Assembly (NCBI RefSeq): GCF_900117445.1
Contig: NZ_FPEJ01000001.1
Coordinates: 796,501-860,500, forward strand
Direction: 5' to 3'
DNA length: 64,000 nucleotides
Origin: Hyphomicrobium sp. NDB2Meth4
GTDB lineage: Bacteria > Pseudomonadota > Alphaproteobacteria > Rhizobiales > Hyphomicrobiaceae
Part shown: in pieces, positions 1 through 8,661 of the stretch
Numbering within the stretch: the stretch's first letter is position 1
How the letters are laid out: every line of letters begins with the position of its first letter
The notes under the pieces: model-generated
The model's input: the letters and a program-made list of their open reading frames with translations, nothing else
Told to the model about the DNA's origin: nothing
Database searches by the model: none
Position numbers and translations under genes: made by a program

Positions 1-1
1 A

Positions 2-688
2 ATCGCCGCGATGGGTTCCGCCGAAATCACCATTGCCGTCGGCGAGCAGATGCGCGTTGCAGCGCTCGCCATGCAGGAAAAGACCGGCGCCCCTTCTGTC
101 GTCTTCGATCGCCTCACCGGCCTCGCCCCCAACGACGAGCTGATGGCGCTTCTCGCACGCGTCAGCGGCCGCCCAGTTCCCCGGCGCTATCGTCGTCAGC
201 GTGGCCAGCTGGTCGACGCCATGCTCGACGGCCACTTCCAGTTCGGCGGCAAGAAGATCGCCATCGGCGCTGAGCCAGATCTTTTGTGGGCCACGGCCAG
301 CTGGCTGCACGAGCTTGGCTGCGAAATCACCGCGGCCATTACTACTACGCATTCTCCGCTGCTGGAGCTCGTCCCAACAGACGAAGTCCTGATCGGCGAT
401 CTAGAAGATCTCGAGCACCGCGCCGCCGACTGCGACCTCCTCATCACTCACGCCCACGGGCGCCAGGCAGCAGAGCGTCTGCACATTCCGCTGTTCCGCC
501 TCGGCATCCCGACATTCGACCGCCTCGGTGCCGGCCACGTGCTCACGGTCGGCTATCGCGGCTCGCGTGATCTGATCTTCGACATCGGCAACATCTTCAT
601 TGCCAACGCGCACGAGGCAGAACCCGACACATGGAAGATCCCGAACGAGGCGAGTGATGATGCCAGTGCGTCGGTTACGACTCATTAG
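2..688 (+). CDS. nifN: NifN, FeMo-cofactor scaffold subunit (5' end outside window)
   Basis: This is the C-terminal ~229 residues of NifN, which pairs with NifE as the scaffold on which the nitrogenase FeMo-cofactor precursor matures before transfer to NifDK. The frame is already open at base 2, ahead of the first ATG at 11, so the true start lies upstream. The visible part has the oxidoreductase/nitrogenase component 1 layout: an alpha/beta segment around GGKKIAIGAEPDL, a D-C-D-L-L-I-T-H strand, and a C-terminal RLGIPTFDRLGA segment typical of NifN and NifK. It lacks the NifK-specific C-terminus. nifX follows after 40 bp, which is the usual nifE-nifN-nifX order. The family call rests on both sequence and context; truncation by the window edge prevents checking the N-terminal cysteine ligand. 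Confidence 0.9.
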   Translation: MAAMGSAEITIAVGEQMRVAALAMQEKTGAPSVVFDRLTGLAPNDELMALLARVSGRPVPRRYRRQRGQLVDAMLDGHFQFGGKKIAIGAEPDLLWATASWLHELGCEITAAITTTHSPLLELVPTDEVLIGDLEDLEHRAADCDLLITHAHGRQAAERLHIPLFRLGIPTFDRLGAGHVLTVGYRGSRDLIFDIGNIFIANAHEAEPDTWKIPNEASDDASASVTTH

Positions 689-728
689 CCCCGGCCTGGA
701 CACAGGCGATGGCGACAATGGAGGTAAC

Positions 729-1139
729 ATGAAAATAGCGTTCGCTACTCAAGACCTGAAGCGCGTCGATGCGCACTTCGGCTGGGCGAAGAATATCGCC
801 ATCTATGAGGTGTCGCCCGAGGGCCATCAGTTCATCGAAGCGATCCAGTTCGATGGCGATCTCCAGGAAGACGGCAACGAGGACAAGCTTCTTCCGAAGC
901 TGGATGCCATCGCCGACTGCGCCATTCTCTATGTCGCGGCTATCGGCGGATCGGGCGCAGCCCGCGTCGTCGCCAAGAACATTCATCCCATCAAGGTTAG
1001 CCAGCCCGAGGACATCGTCGAGATCCTCGGCAAGCTGCAAGCCGTGTTGAAGGGAACGCCTCCTCCCTGGCTGCGCAAAGCCATGATGAAGGGGCAGGAG
1101 CGCAGCTTCGATTTTGAGGACGAGGTGGAACATGCCTGA
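729..1139 (+). CDS. nifX: NifX, FeMo-cofactor precursor carrier
   Basis: A 136-aa NifX. Members bind the NifB-cofactor or the VK-cluster and hand it between NifB, NifEN and NifDK in the cytoplasm. The start is the ATG at 729, preceded by GGAGG (719-724); an upstream in-frame extension to 600 overlaps nifN and is not credible. The N-terminus [18 protein letters not shown] is diagnostic of the NifX/NafY fold, and there is an [10 protein letters not shown] loop near residue 80. Its stop overlaps the next gene by 8 bp, so the two are probably translationally coupled. Confidence 0.95.
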   Translation: MKIAFATQDLKRVDAHFGWAKNIAIYEVSPEGHQFIEAIQFDGDLQEDGNEDKLLPKLDAIADCAILYVAAIGGSGAARVVAKNIHPIKVSQPEDIVEILGKLQAVLKGTPPPWLRKAMMKGQERSFDFEDEVEHA

Positions 1140-1602
1140 GGCTGCAGCAGCAGTGGTCGCCGAGCCGAAAACGGAATCGGTATTTATCAAGGAGCTGGTC
1201 AAGCAGTGGCGCGCGCAGGATTTGCACGGCGCCTGGGAGGGAAAGACTGACCTCGACCTGCTCGAGCCATACATCCTCGACAAAGAAAAGCGCAAAGAGA
1301 TCCCCCTCATCGGGGATCCCGATCCCGAGACGCTGTGGCGCCTGGAGCTCTTCTACAACGCCGTCGGGCTCTCGATTGAGCGCGCAACTGGCATCATGGT
1401 CTCGCCGATCATGAAGATGCACCACGAAGGCTTCGGCCGCATGGTGCTCACCGCCGGACGTCTCGTCGTCGTCAACAAGCACCTGCGCGACGTGCACCGC
1501 TTCGGCTTCCCGACCTACGAGAAGATGGCCGAGGAAGGCGAGAAGCTCGTCACCGCCGCTGTCGAGATGATCACCAAGTATCCCGAAGTCGCGAACTACT
1601 AA
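1132..1602 (+). CDS. NifX-associated nitrogen fixation protein (DUF269)
   Basis: A 156-aa soluble protein of the NifX-associated family (DUF269). It is nearly always found directly after nifX in diazotrophs and its biochemical role is unclear. The start is taken at the ATG at 1132, which overlaps the nifX stop; a further-upstream start at 1114 lies deep in nifX. Recognisable stretches are an N-terminal [13 protein letters not shown] helix, the [19 protein letters not shown] segment, and a central [11 protein letters not shown] segment. It sits in the same operon as nifX and the following 68-aa gene. Confidence 0.88.
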   Translation: MPEAAAAVVAEPKTESVFIKELVKQWRAQDLHGAWEGKTDLDLLEPYILDKEKRKEIPLIGDPDPETLWRLELFYNAVGLSIERATGIMVSPIMKMHHEGFGRMVLTAGRLVVVNKHLRDVHRFGFPTYEKMAEEGEKLVTAAVEMITKYPEVANY

Positions 1603-1617
1603 AGAAGAGGCACGACC

Positions 1618-1824
1618 GTGGCTGATATCGACGCGCTGAAGGCCGACATCAAGAAGCTGTCCGCCAAGGCCACCAACATGAAAATGAACCTGCACGACCT
1701 CTCCGAGGAACTGCCCATCAACTGGACCAGCATCCTCTCAGTCGCTCAGGAGACGTACGACTCCTACAAGGCGCTGGAGGAGGCTCGTGCAGCACTGAAA
1801 CAGGCTGAGGCCAGCGCCGCCTGA
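1618..1824 (+). CDS. Small nif-linked helical protein (CCE_0567/DUF683 family)
   Basis: A 68-aa protein starting at GTG 1618, with AAGAGG at 1602-1608 as ribosome binding site. It is predicted to be two amphipathic helices joined by a PINW turn, the layout of the DUF683 family seen between the DUF269 gene and the nif ferredoxin in many diazotrophs. A cyanobacterial member was described as a small metal-binding helical-hairpin protein. This copy contains no cysteine, so metal binding here is uncertain. The function in nitrogen fixation is unknown. Confidence 0.85.
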   Translation: MADIDALKADIKKLSAKATNMKMNLHDLSEELPINWTSILSVAQETYDSYKALEEARAALKQAEASAA

Positions 1825-1864
1825 GTGCGGCGCGAATTGACGGAATGTGGAAGGGGCACGGACG

Positions 1865-2167
1865 ATGTTCACCAGACGCGATGGTAAGCCGTGGGAGCCG
1901 GAGTACCTCGTTGAGATCAACGCCACGACCTGCATCGGATGCGGCCGGTGCTTCAAGGTCTGCGGCCGCGACGTCATGCATCTGTGCGGCATCAACGAAG
2001 AGGGTGAAGTCGTCGCCCTCTCCGGCGATGACGATGATGACGACGAGTTCGAGCGCAAGATCATGGTGATCGACAATCCGGGCAACTGCATTGGCTGCAC
2101 CGCTTGCGCGCGCGTCTGCCCGAAGAATTGCCAGACGCACGCTCCGGCTAGCAGCATCGCAGCATAA
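1865..2167 (+). CDS. fdxB: nif-specific ferredoxin III (2x[4Fe-4S])
   Basis: A 100-aa ferredoxin III. The first cluster motif is [11 protein letters not shown] and the second [12 protein letters not shown]. Between them lies an acidic insert with six consecutive aspartates, a common feature of this family. Start ATG 1865 is chosen because AAGGGG (1851-1856) sits at correct spacing; the GTG at 1847 would place the ribosome binding site inside the gene. It probably transfers electrons within FeMo-cofactor assembly rather than serving as the main donor to nitrogenase. nifQ follows after 9 bp. Confidence 0.93.
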   Translation: MFTRRDGKPWEPEYLVEINATTCIGCGRCFKVCGRDVMHLCGINEEGEVVALSGDDDDDDEFERKIMVIDNPGNCIGCTACARVCPKNCQTHAPASSIAA

Positions 2168-2176
2168 GGGGACGGA

Positions 2177-2893
2177 ATGACCGCGGCGGCACATGCATCA
2201 TCGAGCGAGAAGCGGCAACGGACAACGCCGACCGCTACGATGCGTGTTGCCGCCAAGCGTGGACCGGCCGCATACCGGGCGTTGACCGGTTGCGACCCGG
2301 CCGACGCCCGCGTCGAAACCGATTGGGAGTTCGATGCCCACGTTCTCGCCTGCATCATCGCTGTGGCAACGCTGGAGCACGGCCCCCTCTGCGAACGCAT
2401 CGGGCTGAAGCAATCCGATCTTTCAGACCTCATCGACCGGTGGTTTCCTCACACTGACTTTGACTGGTCGGATCGCGCGGACGCCGCCAGCGAGGACGAT
2501 GAGCTCGCCATGGTGCGCGATCTCCTCCTCGCCAACTGCCGGCCCGGCAGCGAGATCGGCAGGCTGCTAGCCTGCATGATCGCGCGCCGCTCCATGGAGG
2601 CGAGCCACCTGTGGGAGGATCTCGGCCTGCGCAACCGCGATGAGCTGTCGCGCATGCTCAAGCGCCATTTCGCGCCGCTTGCCGAGCGCAATACCCGCGG
2701 TATGCGCTGGAAGCGCTTTTTCTATCGCATGCTCTGCGAGGACGAGGGCTTCGTTATGTGCACCACGCCGGTGTGCACCGACTGCAGCGATTTCGACAAT
2801 TGTTTCGGTGTCGAGGACGGTGAGAGCCGTCTTGCGCGCCGGAAGCGTGACGCCGCGCTGGAGGCGAATCCCTCTCCGAAGGTGATGGTGTGA
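2177..2893 (+). CDS. nifQ: NifQ, molybdenum donor for FeMo-cofactor synthesis
   Basis: A 238-aa NifQ, the protein that carries a Mo-Fe-S cluster and delivers molybdenum to NifEN. Near the C-terminus is the family signature C-x4-C-x2-C-x5-C (CTTPVCTDCSDFDNC), which ligates the cluster. The N-terminal ~35 residues are a variable low-complexity lead. AAGGGG lies just before the ATG. The stop codon shares a base with the ATG of the downstream regulator gene (TGATG), so nifQ and irr are almost certainly cotranscribed. Confidence 0.95.
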   Translation: MTAAAHASSSEKRQRTTPTATMRVAAKRGPAAYRALTGCDPADARVETDWEFDAHVLACIIAVATLEHGPLCERIGLKQSDLSDLIDRWFPHTDFDWSDRADAASEDDELAMVRDLLLANCRPGSEIGRLLACMIARRSMEASHLWEDLGLRNRDELSRMLKRHFAPLAERNTRGMRWKRFFYRMLCEDEGFVMCTTPVCTDCSDFDNCFGVEDGESRLARRKRDAALEANPSPKVMV

Positions 2894-3483
2894 TGAAAGA
2901 CGTTTCTGCGACCGAGGTGTTAGAGACCATGAGCCAATCGAACGACGTATTCCTCGCCGTGCCGGAATCGGCGATCGATTGGCGCGATGCTTCATCCTCA
3001 GACGACAGCGCCGATGGCTGCCCCTGGTCGTCGTGCAAGAAGCTTTTGCGCAAGGTTGGCCTGCGCCCGACGCGCCAGCGCCTTCTGCTCGGCTGGATCC
3101 TCTTTGCCAAGGGCAACCGCCACGTCACCGCCGACATGATCTACGAGGAGGCTGTCGGCGCCAAGCTGCCGGTATCCCTAGCCACCGTCTACAATACGCT
3201 GAACCAGTTCACCGAAGTCGGGCTCCTGCGCGAGATCGGCGTCGCCGGACCTAAGTCCTTCTTCGATACCAATCCGAGCGCCCACCACCACTTCCTTGTC
3301 GAAGGCGAGGAGCACGTTTTCGACATTCCGGAGACGGAAGATGTCATTCTCGAGCGCGCCCCGACACCACCCGAAGGTTTCGAGGTCGCCCGCGTCGACG
3401 TTGTCGTCCGTCTGCGCCGGATCCCTACGGAAGATGCCGCGGTTGAGATTGCAGCAAAGCCGACAAACGCTTCTGAAGTGTAG
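2893..3483 (+). CDS. irr: Irr-type iron/heme response regulator (Fur superfamily)
   Basis: A 196-aa Fur-superfamily regulator matching Irr rather than Fur, Zur or PerR. It has a heme-regulatory Cys-Pro motif (GCPW, residues 42-45), the helix LRPTRQRLLLGW, the recognition region LPVSLATVYNTLNQ (92-105), and a His cluster HHH at 131-133. It lacks the C-terminal zinc CxxC pairs of PerR/Zur. In Rhizobiales, Irr acts under iron limitation and is inactivated or degraded on binding heme. The ATG at 2893 overlaps the nifQ stop; a GTG at 2890 is one codon earlier. Its place inside a nif operon suggests iron-dependent control of nitrogen fixation or of the neighbouring bacterioferritin. That role is inferred, and a second chromosomal irr may exist. 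Confidence 0.88.
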   Translation: MKDVSATEVLETMSQSNDVFLAVPESAIDWRDASSSDDSADGCPWSSCKKLLRKVGLRPTRQRLLLGWILFAKGNRHVTADMIYEEAVGAKLPVSLATVYNTLNQFTEVGLLREIGVAGPKSFFDTNPSAHHHFLVEGEEHVFDIPETEDVILERAPTPPEGFEVARVDVVVRLRRIPTEDAAVEIAAKPTNASEV

Positions 3484-3492
3484 GTTGAAGCT

Positions 3493-3508
3493 TGTTGTCT
3501 TGCGCACA
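3493..3508 (+). promoter_or_regulatory. NifA upstream activating sequence (TGT-N10-ACA)
   Basis: TGT at 3493-3495 and ACA at 3506-3508 are separated by exactly ten bases, the consensus NifA enhancer. It lies 54 bp upstream of the -24 element at 3562, within the usual range. It should bind NifA to activate the bfd-bfr unit. Confidence 0.75.
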
Positions 3509-3561
3509 TGAGGCAACGAAAAAACACTGAAAATACGCGCCAATAGGAACCACGACCGTCC

Positions 3562-3577
3562 TGGCACGCTGGTTGCT
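3562..3577 (+). promoter_or_regulatory. Sigma54 (RpoN) -24/-12 promoter for bfd-bfr
   Basis: TGGCAC (3562-3567), a 5-bp spacer, then TTGCT (3573-3577): a full match to the RpoN consensus with the invariant GG and GC at correct spacing. Transcription would start near 3589, about 50 bp before the (2Fe-2S) protein gene. The paired NifA site upstream supports nitrogen-fixation control. Confidence 0.88.
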
Positions 3578-3639
3578 AAGAACTAAAGATGGGGCCGGTG
3601 AATTGAAGCCGGAGAGCAAGCCACAAGGGCGAGCACGCA

Positions 3640-3978
3640 ATGATCGTCTGTTCCTGCATGATCATTACCGACCAGGATATCGAAGCAGCGCTCATTGACG
3701 TGCTGAACCGTCCTGACGCCCCCATCCCGACACCCGGCATCGTCTTCCGGCATCTGAGCAAACGCATGAACTGCTGCGGTTGCGCGCCCGTTGCCGTCGA
3801 GACGATCTACGACAAGGTAGGCGAGTTGGAGCGCCGCGGTCTCATCGCGGCGACCGTCAGCGCTACCGCCCGCAGCAAGCTGCTCGAGTTCAACGCCTGG
3901 CGCGATCGCCTGCGTGGCAAGGAACGCGCGGCCGCAGCGTGCGACAGCGGCTCCCGAGCTATGCGCGAGATCGCCTAG
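3640..3978 (+). CDS. Bfd-like (2Fe-2S) protein, bacterioferritin-associated ferredoxin type
   Basis: A 112-aa protein with the BFD-type [2Fe-2S] fold at its N-terminus. MIVCSCMIIT supplies C4 and C6, and a later CCGC cluster near residues 46-49 supplies the other ligands. Bfd reduces the heme of bacterioferritin to release stored iron. The C-terminal ~45 residues are a helical extension not found in the ~64-aa canonical Bfd. It is the first gene after a sigma54/NifA promoter and is followed 109 bp later by bacterioferritin. This supports a paired iron-release function during nitrogenase assembly, though a regulatory BFD-domain protein remains possible. Confidence 0.8.
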   Translation: MIVCSCMIITDQDIEAALIDVLNRPDAPIPTPGIVFRHLSKRMNCCGCAPVAVETIYDKVGELERRGLIAATVSATARSKLLEFNAWRDRLRGKERAAAACDSGSRAMREIA

Positions 3979-4087
3979 CGCACAGATTATTCAAACACGC
4001 CATCCACGTAGCAGGCCGCAATTCTGGCCGCAGACCGATCCGGGCGGCCGAAAGGGCCCGGCAGATATCATTTGAAGGGGACGATCC

Positions 4088-4585
4088 ATGAAGGGAAACA
4101 AAGCCGTCATCGACGCACTGAACGAGGCTCTGAAGCTCGAGCTCGGCGCCGTCAACCAGTACTGGCTGCACTACCGCCGCCTCGATGACTGGGGTTTCAC
4201 CAAGCTCGCCAAGAAGGAGCGCGAGGAATCGATCGAGGAGATGCAGCACGCCGACAAGCTGATTACCCGTATCATCTTCCTCGAAGGCTTCCCCAAGATG
4301 CAGGAGATCGCCCCTCTGATGATCGGCGAAACCCTGAAGGAAGTGCTGGAGTGCGACCTTAAGGGCGAGTACGTCGCGCAGGAGTTCTACTCGAAATCGC
4401 GCGAGCTGTGCCGTCAGCACAAGGACTACGTCTCCATGGAGCTGTTCGAGGAACTCCTTGAGGACGAGGAAGGCCACATCGACTTCCTCGAGACCCAGCT
4501 CGACCTCCTGAACAAGATCGGCGTCCAGAACTACGGCCAGTTGCAGGCCGCCCCCGCCAACGAAGTCGAGGGCAAGGCCGACTAG
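4088..4585 (+). CDS. bfr: Bacterioferritin
   Basis: A 165-aa bacterioferritin with every canonical residue present: ferroxidase ligands E18, E51, H54, E94, E127 and H130, and the heme ligand M52. It should form the 24-subunit shell that oxidises Fe(II) and stores ferric iron in the cytoplasm. GAAGGGG precedes the ATG. It lies downstream of a NifA/sigma54 promoter together with the Bfd-like gene. The inferred role is an iron reserve for nitrogenase clusters, with some oxygen or peroxide protection. Confidence 0.95.
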   Translation: MKGNKAVIDALNEALKLELGAVNQYWLHYRRLDDWGFTKLAKKEREESIEEMQHADKLITRIIFLEGFPKMQEIAPLMIGETLKEVLECDLKGEYVAQEFYSKSRELCRQHKDYVSMELFEELLEDEEGHIDFLETQLDLLNKIGVQNYGQLQAAPANEVEGKAD

Positions 4586-4635
4586 CGCTGTCGCTTTGCA
4601 GCAAAGCTGACAAAGAGTCGGCTATCGACGCCAAT

Positions 4636-4651
4636 TGTTGCGATCCTAACA
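4636..4651 (+). promoter_or_regulatory. NifA upstream activating sequence (TGT-N10-ACA)
   Basis: TGT at 4636-4638 and ACA at 4649-4651 with ten bases between them, 73 bp ahead of the sigma54 promoter at 4709. It matches the NifA enhancer consensus and marks the start of the iscA-nifU-nifS-nifV unit. Confidence 0.75.
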
Positions 4652-4708
4652 AGCAGAAAGCGCCGAGATAACGCAATAATAACAATGACATGGGGTGGAT
4701 GACCGTGG

Positions 4709-4724
4709 TGGCACGCTCGTTGCG
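4709..4724 (+). promoter_or_regulatory. Sigma54 (RpoN) -24/-12 promoter for iscA-nifUSV
   Basis: TGGCAC (4709-4714), 5-bp spacer, TTGCG (4720-4724). The -24 GG and -12 GC are present at the right distance. The start site would fall near 4736, about 30 bp before the iscA ATG. Confidence 0.87.
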
Positions 4725-4764
4725 ATGCACTTCATAGCGAACCCATTCGAGGGAGTGTCCACCC

Positions 4765-5085
4765 ATGATCGATGTCACCACCGAAGCCGCCACCGCCATC
4801 AAGGCCGCCATGCAGCGCACCGGCAATGTAGAAGCCGGCCTGCGCATCACGGTCCAGAACGGTGGCTGTGCTGGCTACAAGTACCTCATCGGCCTCGACG
4901 CTGAGCCCCGCTCCGATGACTCCGTCATCGAGGCGAGCGGCGTGAAGGTCTTCATCGATCCCGACTCCGCTCCCCTCCTGGCAGGCATGCGCCTTGGCTT
5001 CGTCGAGAGCCTCGAAGGCTCCGGCTTTACCTTCGACAACCCGAATGCCGCATCGAAGTGCTCGTGCGGCAAGTCGTTCGGCTGA
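4765..5085 (+). CDS. nif-type IscA/HesB Fe-S assembly protein
   Basis: A 106-aa A-type Fe-S carrier of the IscA-nif/HesB group. The three cluster or iron ligands are in the canonical positions: C35 in GGCAGYKY, and C99 and C101 in KCSCGKSFG. It carries assembled clusters or iron to client proteins in the cytoplasm. A GGGAG ribosome binding site at 4751-4755 precedes the ATG. It is the first gene after a NifA/sigma54 promoter, followed 27 bp later by the nifU-type gene, so it belongs to the nif-dedicated Fe-S supply line. Confidence 0.93.
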   Translation: MIDVTTEAATAIKAAMQRTGNVEAGLRITVQNGGCAGYKYLIGLDAEPRSDDSVIEASGVKVFIDPDSAPLLAGMRLGFVESLEGSGFTFDNPNAASKCSCGKSFG

Positions 5086-5112
5086 TCTCGGACTTAGCGA
5101 AGGAGAACATGC

Positions 5113-5496
5113 GTGGACGACGTTTCTGCAACTTCTGAAGCCGTAACAAAGCGCGAGCCGACTGTGCCTGCACGCTTCACGCGTCCAGCGCCGCAGGCAC
5201 GCCCTCCTCAGGCGCTTCGGCCCCAGGCGCCGGCCCGTCCGGCCGAGCCACGCGTCATGGATGGCGACTCGCTGGAGAAGATCGCCCTCATCGAGAAGGC
5301 CATCGAAGATATCCGCCCCTTCCTCAAGCGTGATGGCGGTGACTGCGAGCTGGTCGATGTCGAGGGCAACACCATCTACGTCAAGCTCACGGGCGCTTGC
5401 GTTGGTTGCCACATGGCATCCGTTACGATCGCCGGCGTCCAGGAGCGTCTGGTTGCGATGCTTCGTGTTCCGCTGCGGGTTGTTCCGGTCGGTTGA
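5113..5496 (+). CDS. nifU: Truncated NifU (Nfu domain only)
   Basis: A 127-aa protein with only the C-terminal Nfu domain of NifU, holding the [4Fe-4S] ligand pair CVGC (in TGACVGCHMAS). The N-terminal IscU-like scaffold and the central ferredoxin domain of the ~300-aa Azotobacter-type NifU are missing. In their place is a proline/alanine-rich lead of about 45 residues. The start is GTG 5113, with AAGGAG at 5099-5105; the nearby ATG at 5109 is out of frame. It lies between iscA and nifS, and probably hands clusters to nitrogenase components. Confidence 0.88.
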   Translation: MDDVSATSEAVTKREPTVPARFTRPAPQARPPQALRPQAPARPAEPRVMDGDSLEKIALIEKAIEDIRPFLKRDGGDCELVDVEGNTIYVKLTGACVGCHMASVTIAGVQERLVAMLRVPLRVVPVG

Positions 5497-5525
5497 GCTG
5501 ACGAGCGTACCTTACGAGGCGGATC

Positions 5526-6713
5526 ATGGCGGCGATCTATCTCGACAACAACGCGACGACGCGCGTTGATCCGCGCGTGATCGACGCGATGCTCCCTCTC
5601 TTGAAGGAGCATTTCGGCAATCCGTCCTCGATGCACGCGTTCGCCGCGACCCCGCTCGCGGCAGTTCGGCTCGCCCGAGGGCAGGTGCGCGAACTCGTCG
5701 GGGCAGCACACGACGACGAGATCGTGTTTAACTCCGGCGGCACCGAGGGCGCCAACGCCGCCATCCGTTCGGCGCTCGAGGTGTCGCCGGGGAAGACCGA
5801 AATCATCACCAGCGCAGTCGAGCACCCCGCGGTGCTGACGCTCTGCAACGCCCTGTCGAGCAGCGGCGTTCGCCTGCACGTCATCCCTGTCGACAAACGT
5901 GGCCAACTCGACATGGCCGCTTATCAGGCGGCGCTGTCCGATCGTGTCGCCGTCGTTTCCATGATGTGGGCCAACAACGAGACCGGCGTTGTGTTTCCGG
6001 TGGCCGAGTTGGCGGCCAAGGCGAAGGCGGCGGGCGCCCTGTTCCACACCGACGCCGTGCAGGCCGCGGGTAAAATCCCTCTCAACGTGAAGTCGACGTC
6101 CATCGATATGCTGTCGATCTCGGGTCACAAGCTGCACGCGCCCAAGGGCATCGGAGCGCTGTATGTGCGCCGAGGGGTGCGGATTGCCCCGCAGATAGTC
6201 GGTGGTCGACAGGAGCGCGGTCGCCGCGGTGGCACCGAAAACGTCCCCGGCATCGTCGCTCTCGGTAAGGCCGCCGAGCTCGCCATCCAGCACCTCGAAT
6301 ATGAGGCGACCAGTGTGCGCGTACTGCGCGATCGCTTCCAGGAGAGCCTTGCCGCAGCCATTCCAGGCTGCCTCATCGTCGGCGGCGAATCGGAGCGCGT
6401 CCCCAACACCCTCAACGTCGCCTTCACGGGTGTCGGCGGCGAGGACGTGGTCCTGTTGCTAGACCGCGCCGGCATCGCGGCGTCGCTTGGATCGGCGTGC
6501 GCGGCAGGTTCGTTTGAGCCATCCCATGTGCTGCGCGCGATGCAGGTGCCAGAAACCGCGCTGCACGGCGGTGTGCGCTTCTCCCTCTCGCGCGACACCA
6601 CAGCCGAGGAGATAGATCGCACCCTCGACATCATCCCCGGCGTTATTGCCAAGCTCCGTGACATGGCGCTCCCGCCAGAGAGCGTGTCGGCCATGGGAGA
6701 CGCCCATGCTTGA
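5526..6713 (+). CDS. nifS: NifS cysteine desulfurase
   Basis: A 395-aa group I cysteine desulfurase that releases sulfur from L-cysteine for nitrogenase Fe-S clusters. The PLP lysine is K202 in [10 protein letters not shown]. The substrate-activating cysteine is C325 in [15 protein letters not shown]. The N-terminus IYLDNNATT is typical. Other family marks are [17 protein letters not shown] and the GGTEN segment. The 3' end overlaps nifV by 8 bp, implying coupled translation. Confidence 0.96.
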   Translation: MAAIYLDNNATTRVDPRVIDAMLPLLKEHFGNPSSMHAFAATPLAAVRLARGQVRELVGAAHDDEIVFNSGGTEGANAAIRSALEVSPGKTEIITSAVEHPAVLTLCNALSSSGVRLHVIPVDKRGQLDMAAYQAALSDRVAVVSMMWANNETGVVFPVAELAAKAKAAGALFHTDAVQAAGKIPLNVKSTSIDMLSISGHKLHAPKGIGALYVRRGVRIAPQIVGGRQERGRRGGTENVPGIVALGKAAELAIQHLEYEATSVRVLRDRFQESLAAAIPGCLIVGGESERVPNTLNVAFTGVGGEDVVLLLDRAGIAASLGSACAAGSFEPSHVLRAMQVPETALHGGVRFSLSRDTTAEEIDRTLDIIPGVIAKLRDMALPPESVSAMGDAHA

Positions 6714-7890
6714 TCAGGCCGCCCCTGCCACGCCAGTCATCCTCAACGATACGACGCTGCGCGATGGCGAGCAGGCACCCGGCGTCGCCTTCTCCATGCG
6801 TGAGAAGGTCGCCATCGCCGCCGCGCTCGCCGAGGCGGGCGTCACGGAGGCCGAGGTCGGCACTCCGGCGATGGGCCTGGAAGAAATCGCCGCCATCAAG
6901 GCCATCGTCGATGCCGGGCTTCCGCTGCGCCCCATCGCGTGGTGCCGCATGCGCACAGACGACGTCGACGCCGCGCTGCGAACTGACGTGCCCATGGTCA
7001 ACCTCTCCGTTCCGGTCTCGGACGTCCAGATCGCAGCCAAGCTGCGCGGCGGCCGTGACGCCGTCCTTGAGCAGATCGATCGCGTTGTCGGCTATGCCCG
7101 CGCCAATGGGCTCGACGTCGCCGTCGGCGGCGAAGATTCATCGCGAGCCGACGTTGATTTTCTCATCGATGTAGCCGCTGCAGCGAGGGCGGCAGGCGCA
7201 CGCCGCTTCCGCATCGCCGACACGCTAAGCGTGCTCGATCCATTTGCCACCTATTCGCTGGTCGAGCGCCTTCGCGGGGCGACCGACCTCGAAATCGAGA
7301 TCCACGCCCACGATGATCTCGGCCTCGCCACCGCCAACACGCTCGCGGCTATCCGCGCTGGCGCGACACACGCCTCGGTGACGGTCATCGGCCTTGGCGA
7401 GCGCGCTGGCAACGCGCCGCTCGAAGAAGTGGCAATCGCGCTGATGCAACTCTACGGCCGCCAGACGGGCATCGTCCCGACGAGCCTCGATCATGTTGCG
7501 CGGACTGTGGCGGCCGCTGCCGCGCGTCCTGTTCCGCCCGGCAAGGCCATCGTCGGCGATCACATCTTCACCCATGAATCCGGTATCCACGTCGATGGCC
7601 TTCTGAAGGATCGGCGTACGTACCAGTCGCTTGATCCCGCTCTCCTCGGCCGCGCGCATCAGATCGTCATCGGCAAGCATTCCGGCCTTGCCGCCATCTC
7701 CGCGCGCCTTGGTGAGATGCACCTCGACGCCGATACACATGAGATGACCGCCATCCTCGCGCGTGTTCGGGCGCTCGCAACGTCGACCAAGGCGGCGGTC
7801 GGCGAAGCGGAACTCACACAGATCTGGCGCGAGGTGCGCTTCGCTTCGGCGACCACCATCAATGGGAGGGGCACTTGGGCGAAGTCGTGA
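6706..7890 (+). CDS. nifV: NifV homocitrate synthase
   Basis: A 394-aa homocitrate synthase that condenses acetyl-CoA with 2-oxoglutarate to give R-homocitrate, the organic ligand of FeMo-cofactor. It has the DRE-TIM metallolyase signature [15 protein letters not shown] at the N-terminus, the metal-binding [12 protein letters not shown], and [12 protein letters not shown]. The start ATG 6706, with GGGAG (6694-6698), is preferred over an in-frame start at 6646 inside nifS. NifV rather than LeuA is supported by the length of ~395 residues and by context. Confidence 0.95.
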   Translation: MLDQAAPATPVILNDTTLRDGEQAPGVAFSMREKVAIAAALAEAGVTEAEVGTPAMGLEEIAAIKAIVDAGLPLRPIAWCRMRTDDVDAALRTDVPMVNLSVPVSDVQIAAKLRGGRDAVLEQIDRVVGYARANGLDVAVGGEDSSRADVDFLIDVAAAARAAGARRFRIADTLSVLDPFATYSLVERLRGATDLEIEIHAHDDLGLATANTLAAIRAGATHASVTVIGLGERAGNAPLEEVAIALMQLYGRQTGIVPTSLDHVARTVAAAAARPVPPGKAIVGDHIFTHESGIHVDGLLKDRRTYQSLDPALLGRAHQIVIGKHSGLAAISARLGEMHLDADTHEMTAILARVRALATSTKAAVGEAELTQIWREVRFASATTINGRGTWAKS

Positions 7891-8651
7891 ATCTCACGCA
7901 GGCCAATGTCGCTGGCGAAACTGAATTGGGGCCCGGCCTCTTTAAGCTGCTCGCTGAGGATGTCCGCTGCGTCCGATCTCGCGATCCGGCGGCCCGCGGC
8001 AACCTGGAGACACTGCTCACATATCCAGGCGTACACGCCATCATCTGGCACCGGCTCGCCAATCGCCTGTGGCGCAGCAACTGGCGGTTCGCTGGACGGC
8101 TCACCGCCTGGTTCGGCCGACTATTCACCAACGTCGATATCCATCCCGGCGCAACCATCGGCCGCCGCTTCTTCATCGATCATGGATCAGGTGTCGTCAT
8201 CGGTGAGACGGCGGTCATCGGCAACGATGTGACGCTCTATCACGGCGTCACGCTCGGCGGCACGACCTGGTCCGCCGGGAAGCGTCATCCGACGCTGGAG
8301 GATGGCGTGGTCATCGGCGCCGGTGCCAAGATCTTAGGCCCCATCACCATCGGTAGCGGCGTGCGCATCGGTGCCAACTCGGTCGTCGTCAAGAATGCTC
8401 CCCCGGGTGTCACGCTCGTCGGCATCCCTGCACGCATCGTCCGCCCCGAGCGCGCGGGCGGCCGCATCGCTGGACGCATCGACCTAGATCACCATCGCAT
8501 TCCCGATCCCGTCGGCGAGGCCCTCGCGAGCCTGCTTGACCGCATCGACTTCCTCGAGACACGTCTCGCGCACATGCAGAAGCGCCTGCGTGACAGCAAC
8601 AGTGCAGCGCCCAAGCGCGACGATGCACCCTTCCACCAGCCCAATTGCTAG
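7875..8651 (+). CDS. cysE: Serine O-acetyltransferase (nif-linked CysE/NifP)
   Basis: A 258-aa serine acetyltransferase, which makes O-acetylserine for cysteine synthesis. It has the left-handed beta-helix hexapeptide repeats and the [13 protein letters not shown] and [10 protein letters not shown] signatures around the catalytic His. A C-terminal helical tail follows. The likely start is TTG 7875, just after GGGAGGGG (7864-7871); GTG 7887 is the alternative. It overlaps the nifV end. Nif-cluster copies (called nifP in Azotobacter) raise cysteine supply for NifS, which fits here. Confidence 0.92.
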   Translation: MGEVVNLTQANVAGETELGPGLFKLLAEDVRCVRSRDPAARGNLETLLTYPGVHAIIWHRLANRLWRSNWRFAGRLTAWFGRLFTNVDIHPGATIGRRFFIDHGSGVVIGETAVIGNDVTLYHGVTLGGTTWSAGKRHPTLEDGVVIGAGAKILGPITIGSGVRIGANSVVVKNAPPGVTLVGIPARIVRPERAGGRIAGRIDLDHHRIPDPVGEALASLLDRIDFLETRLAHMQKRLRDSNSAAPKRDDAPFHQPNC

Positions 8652-8661
8652 GAGTTGAACC

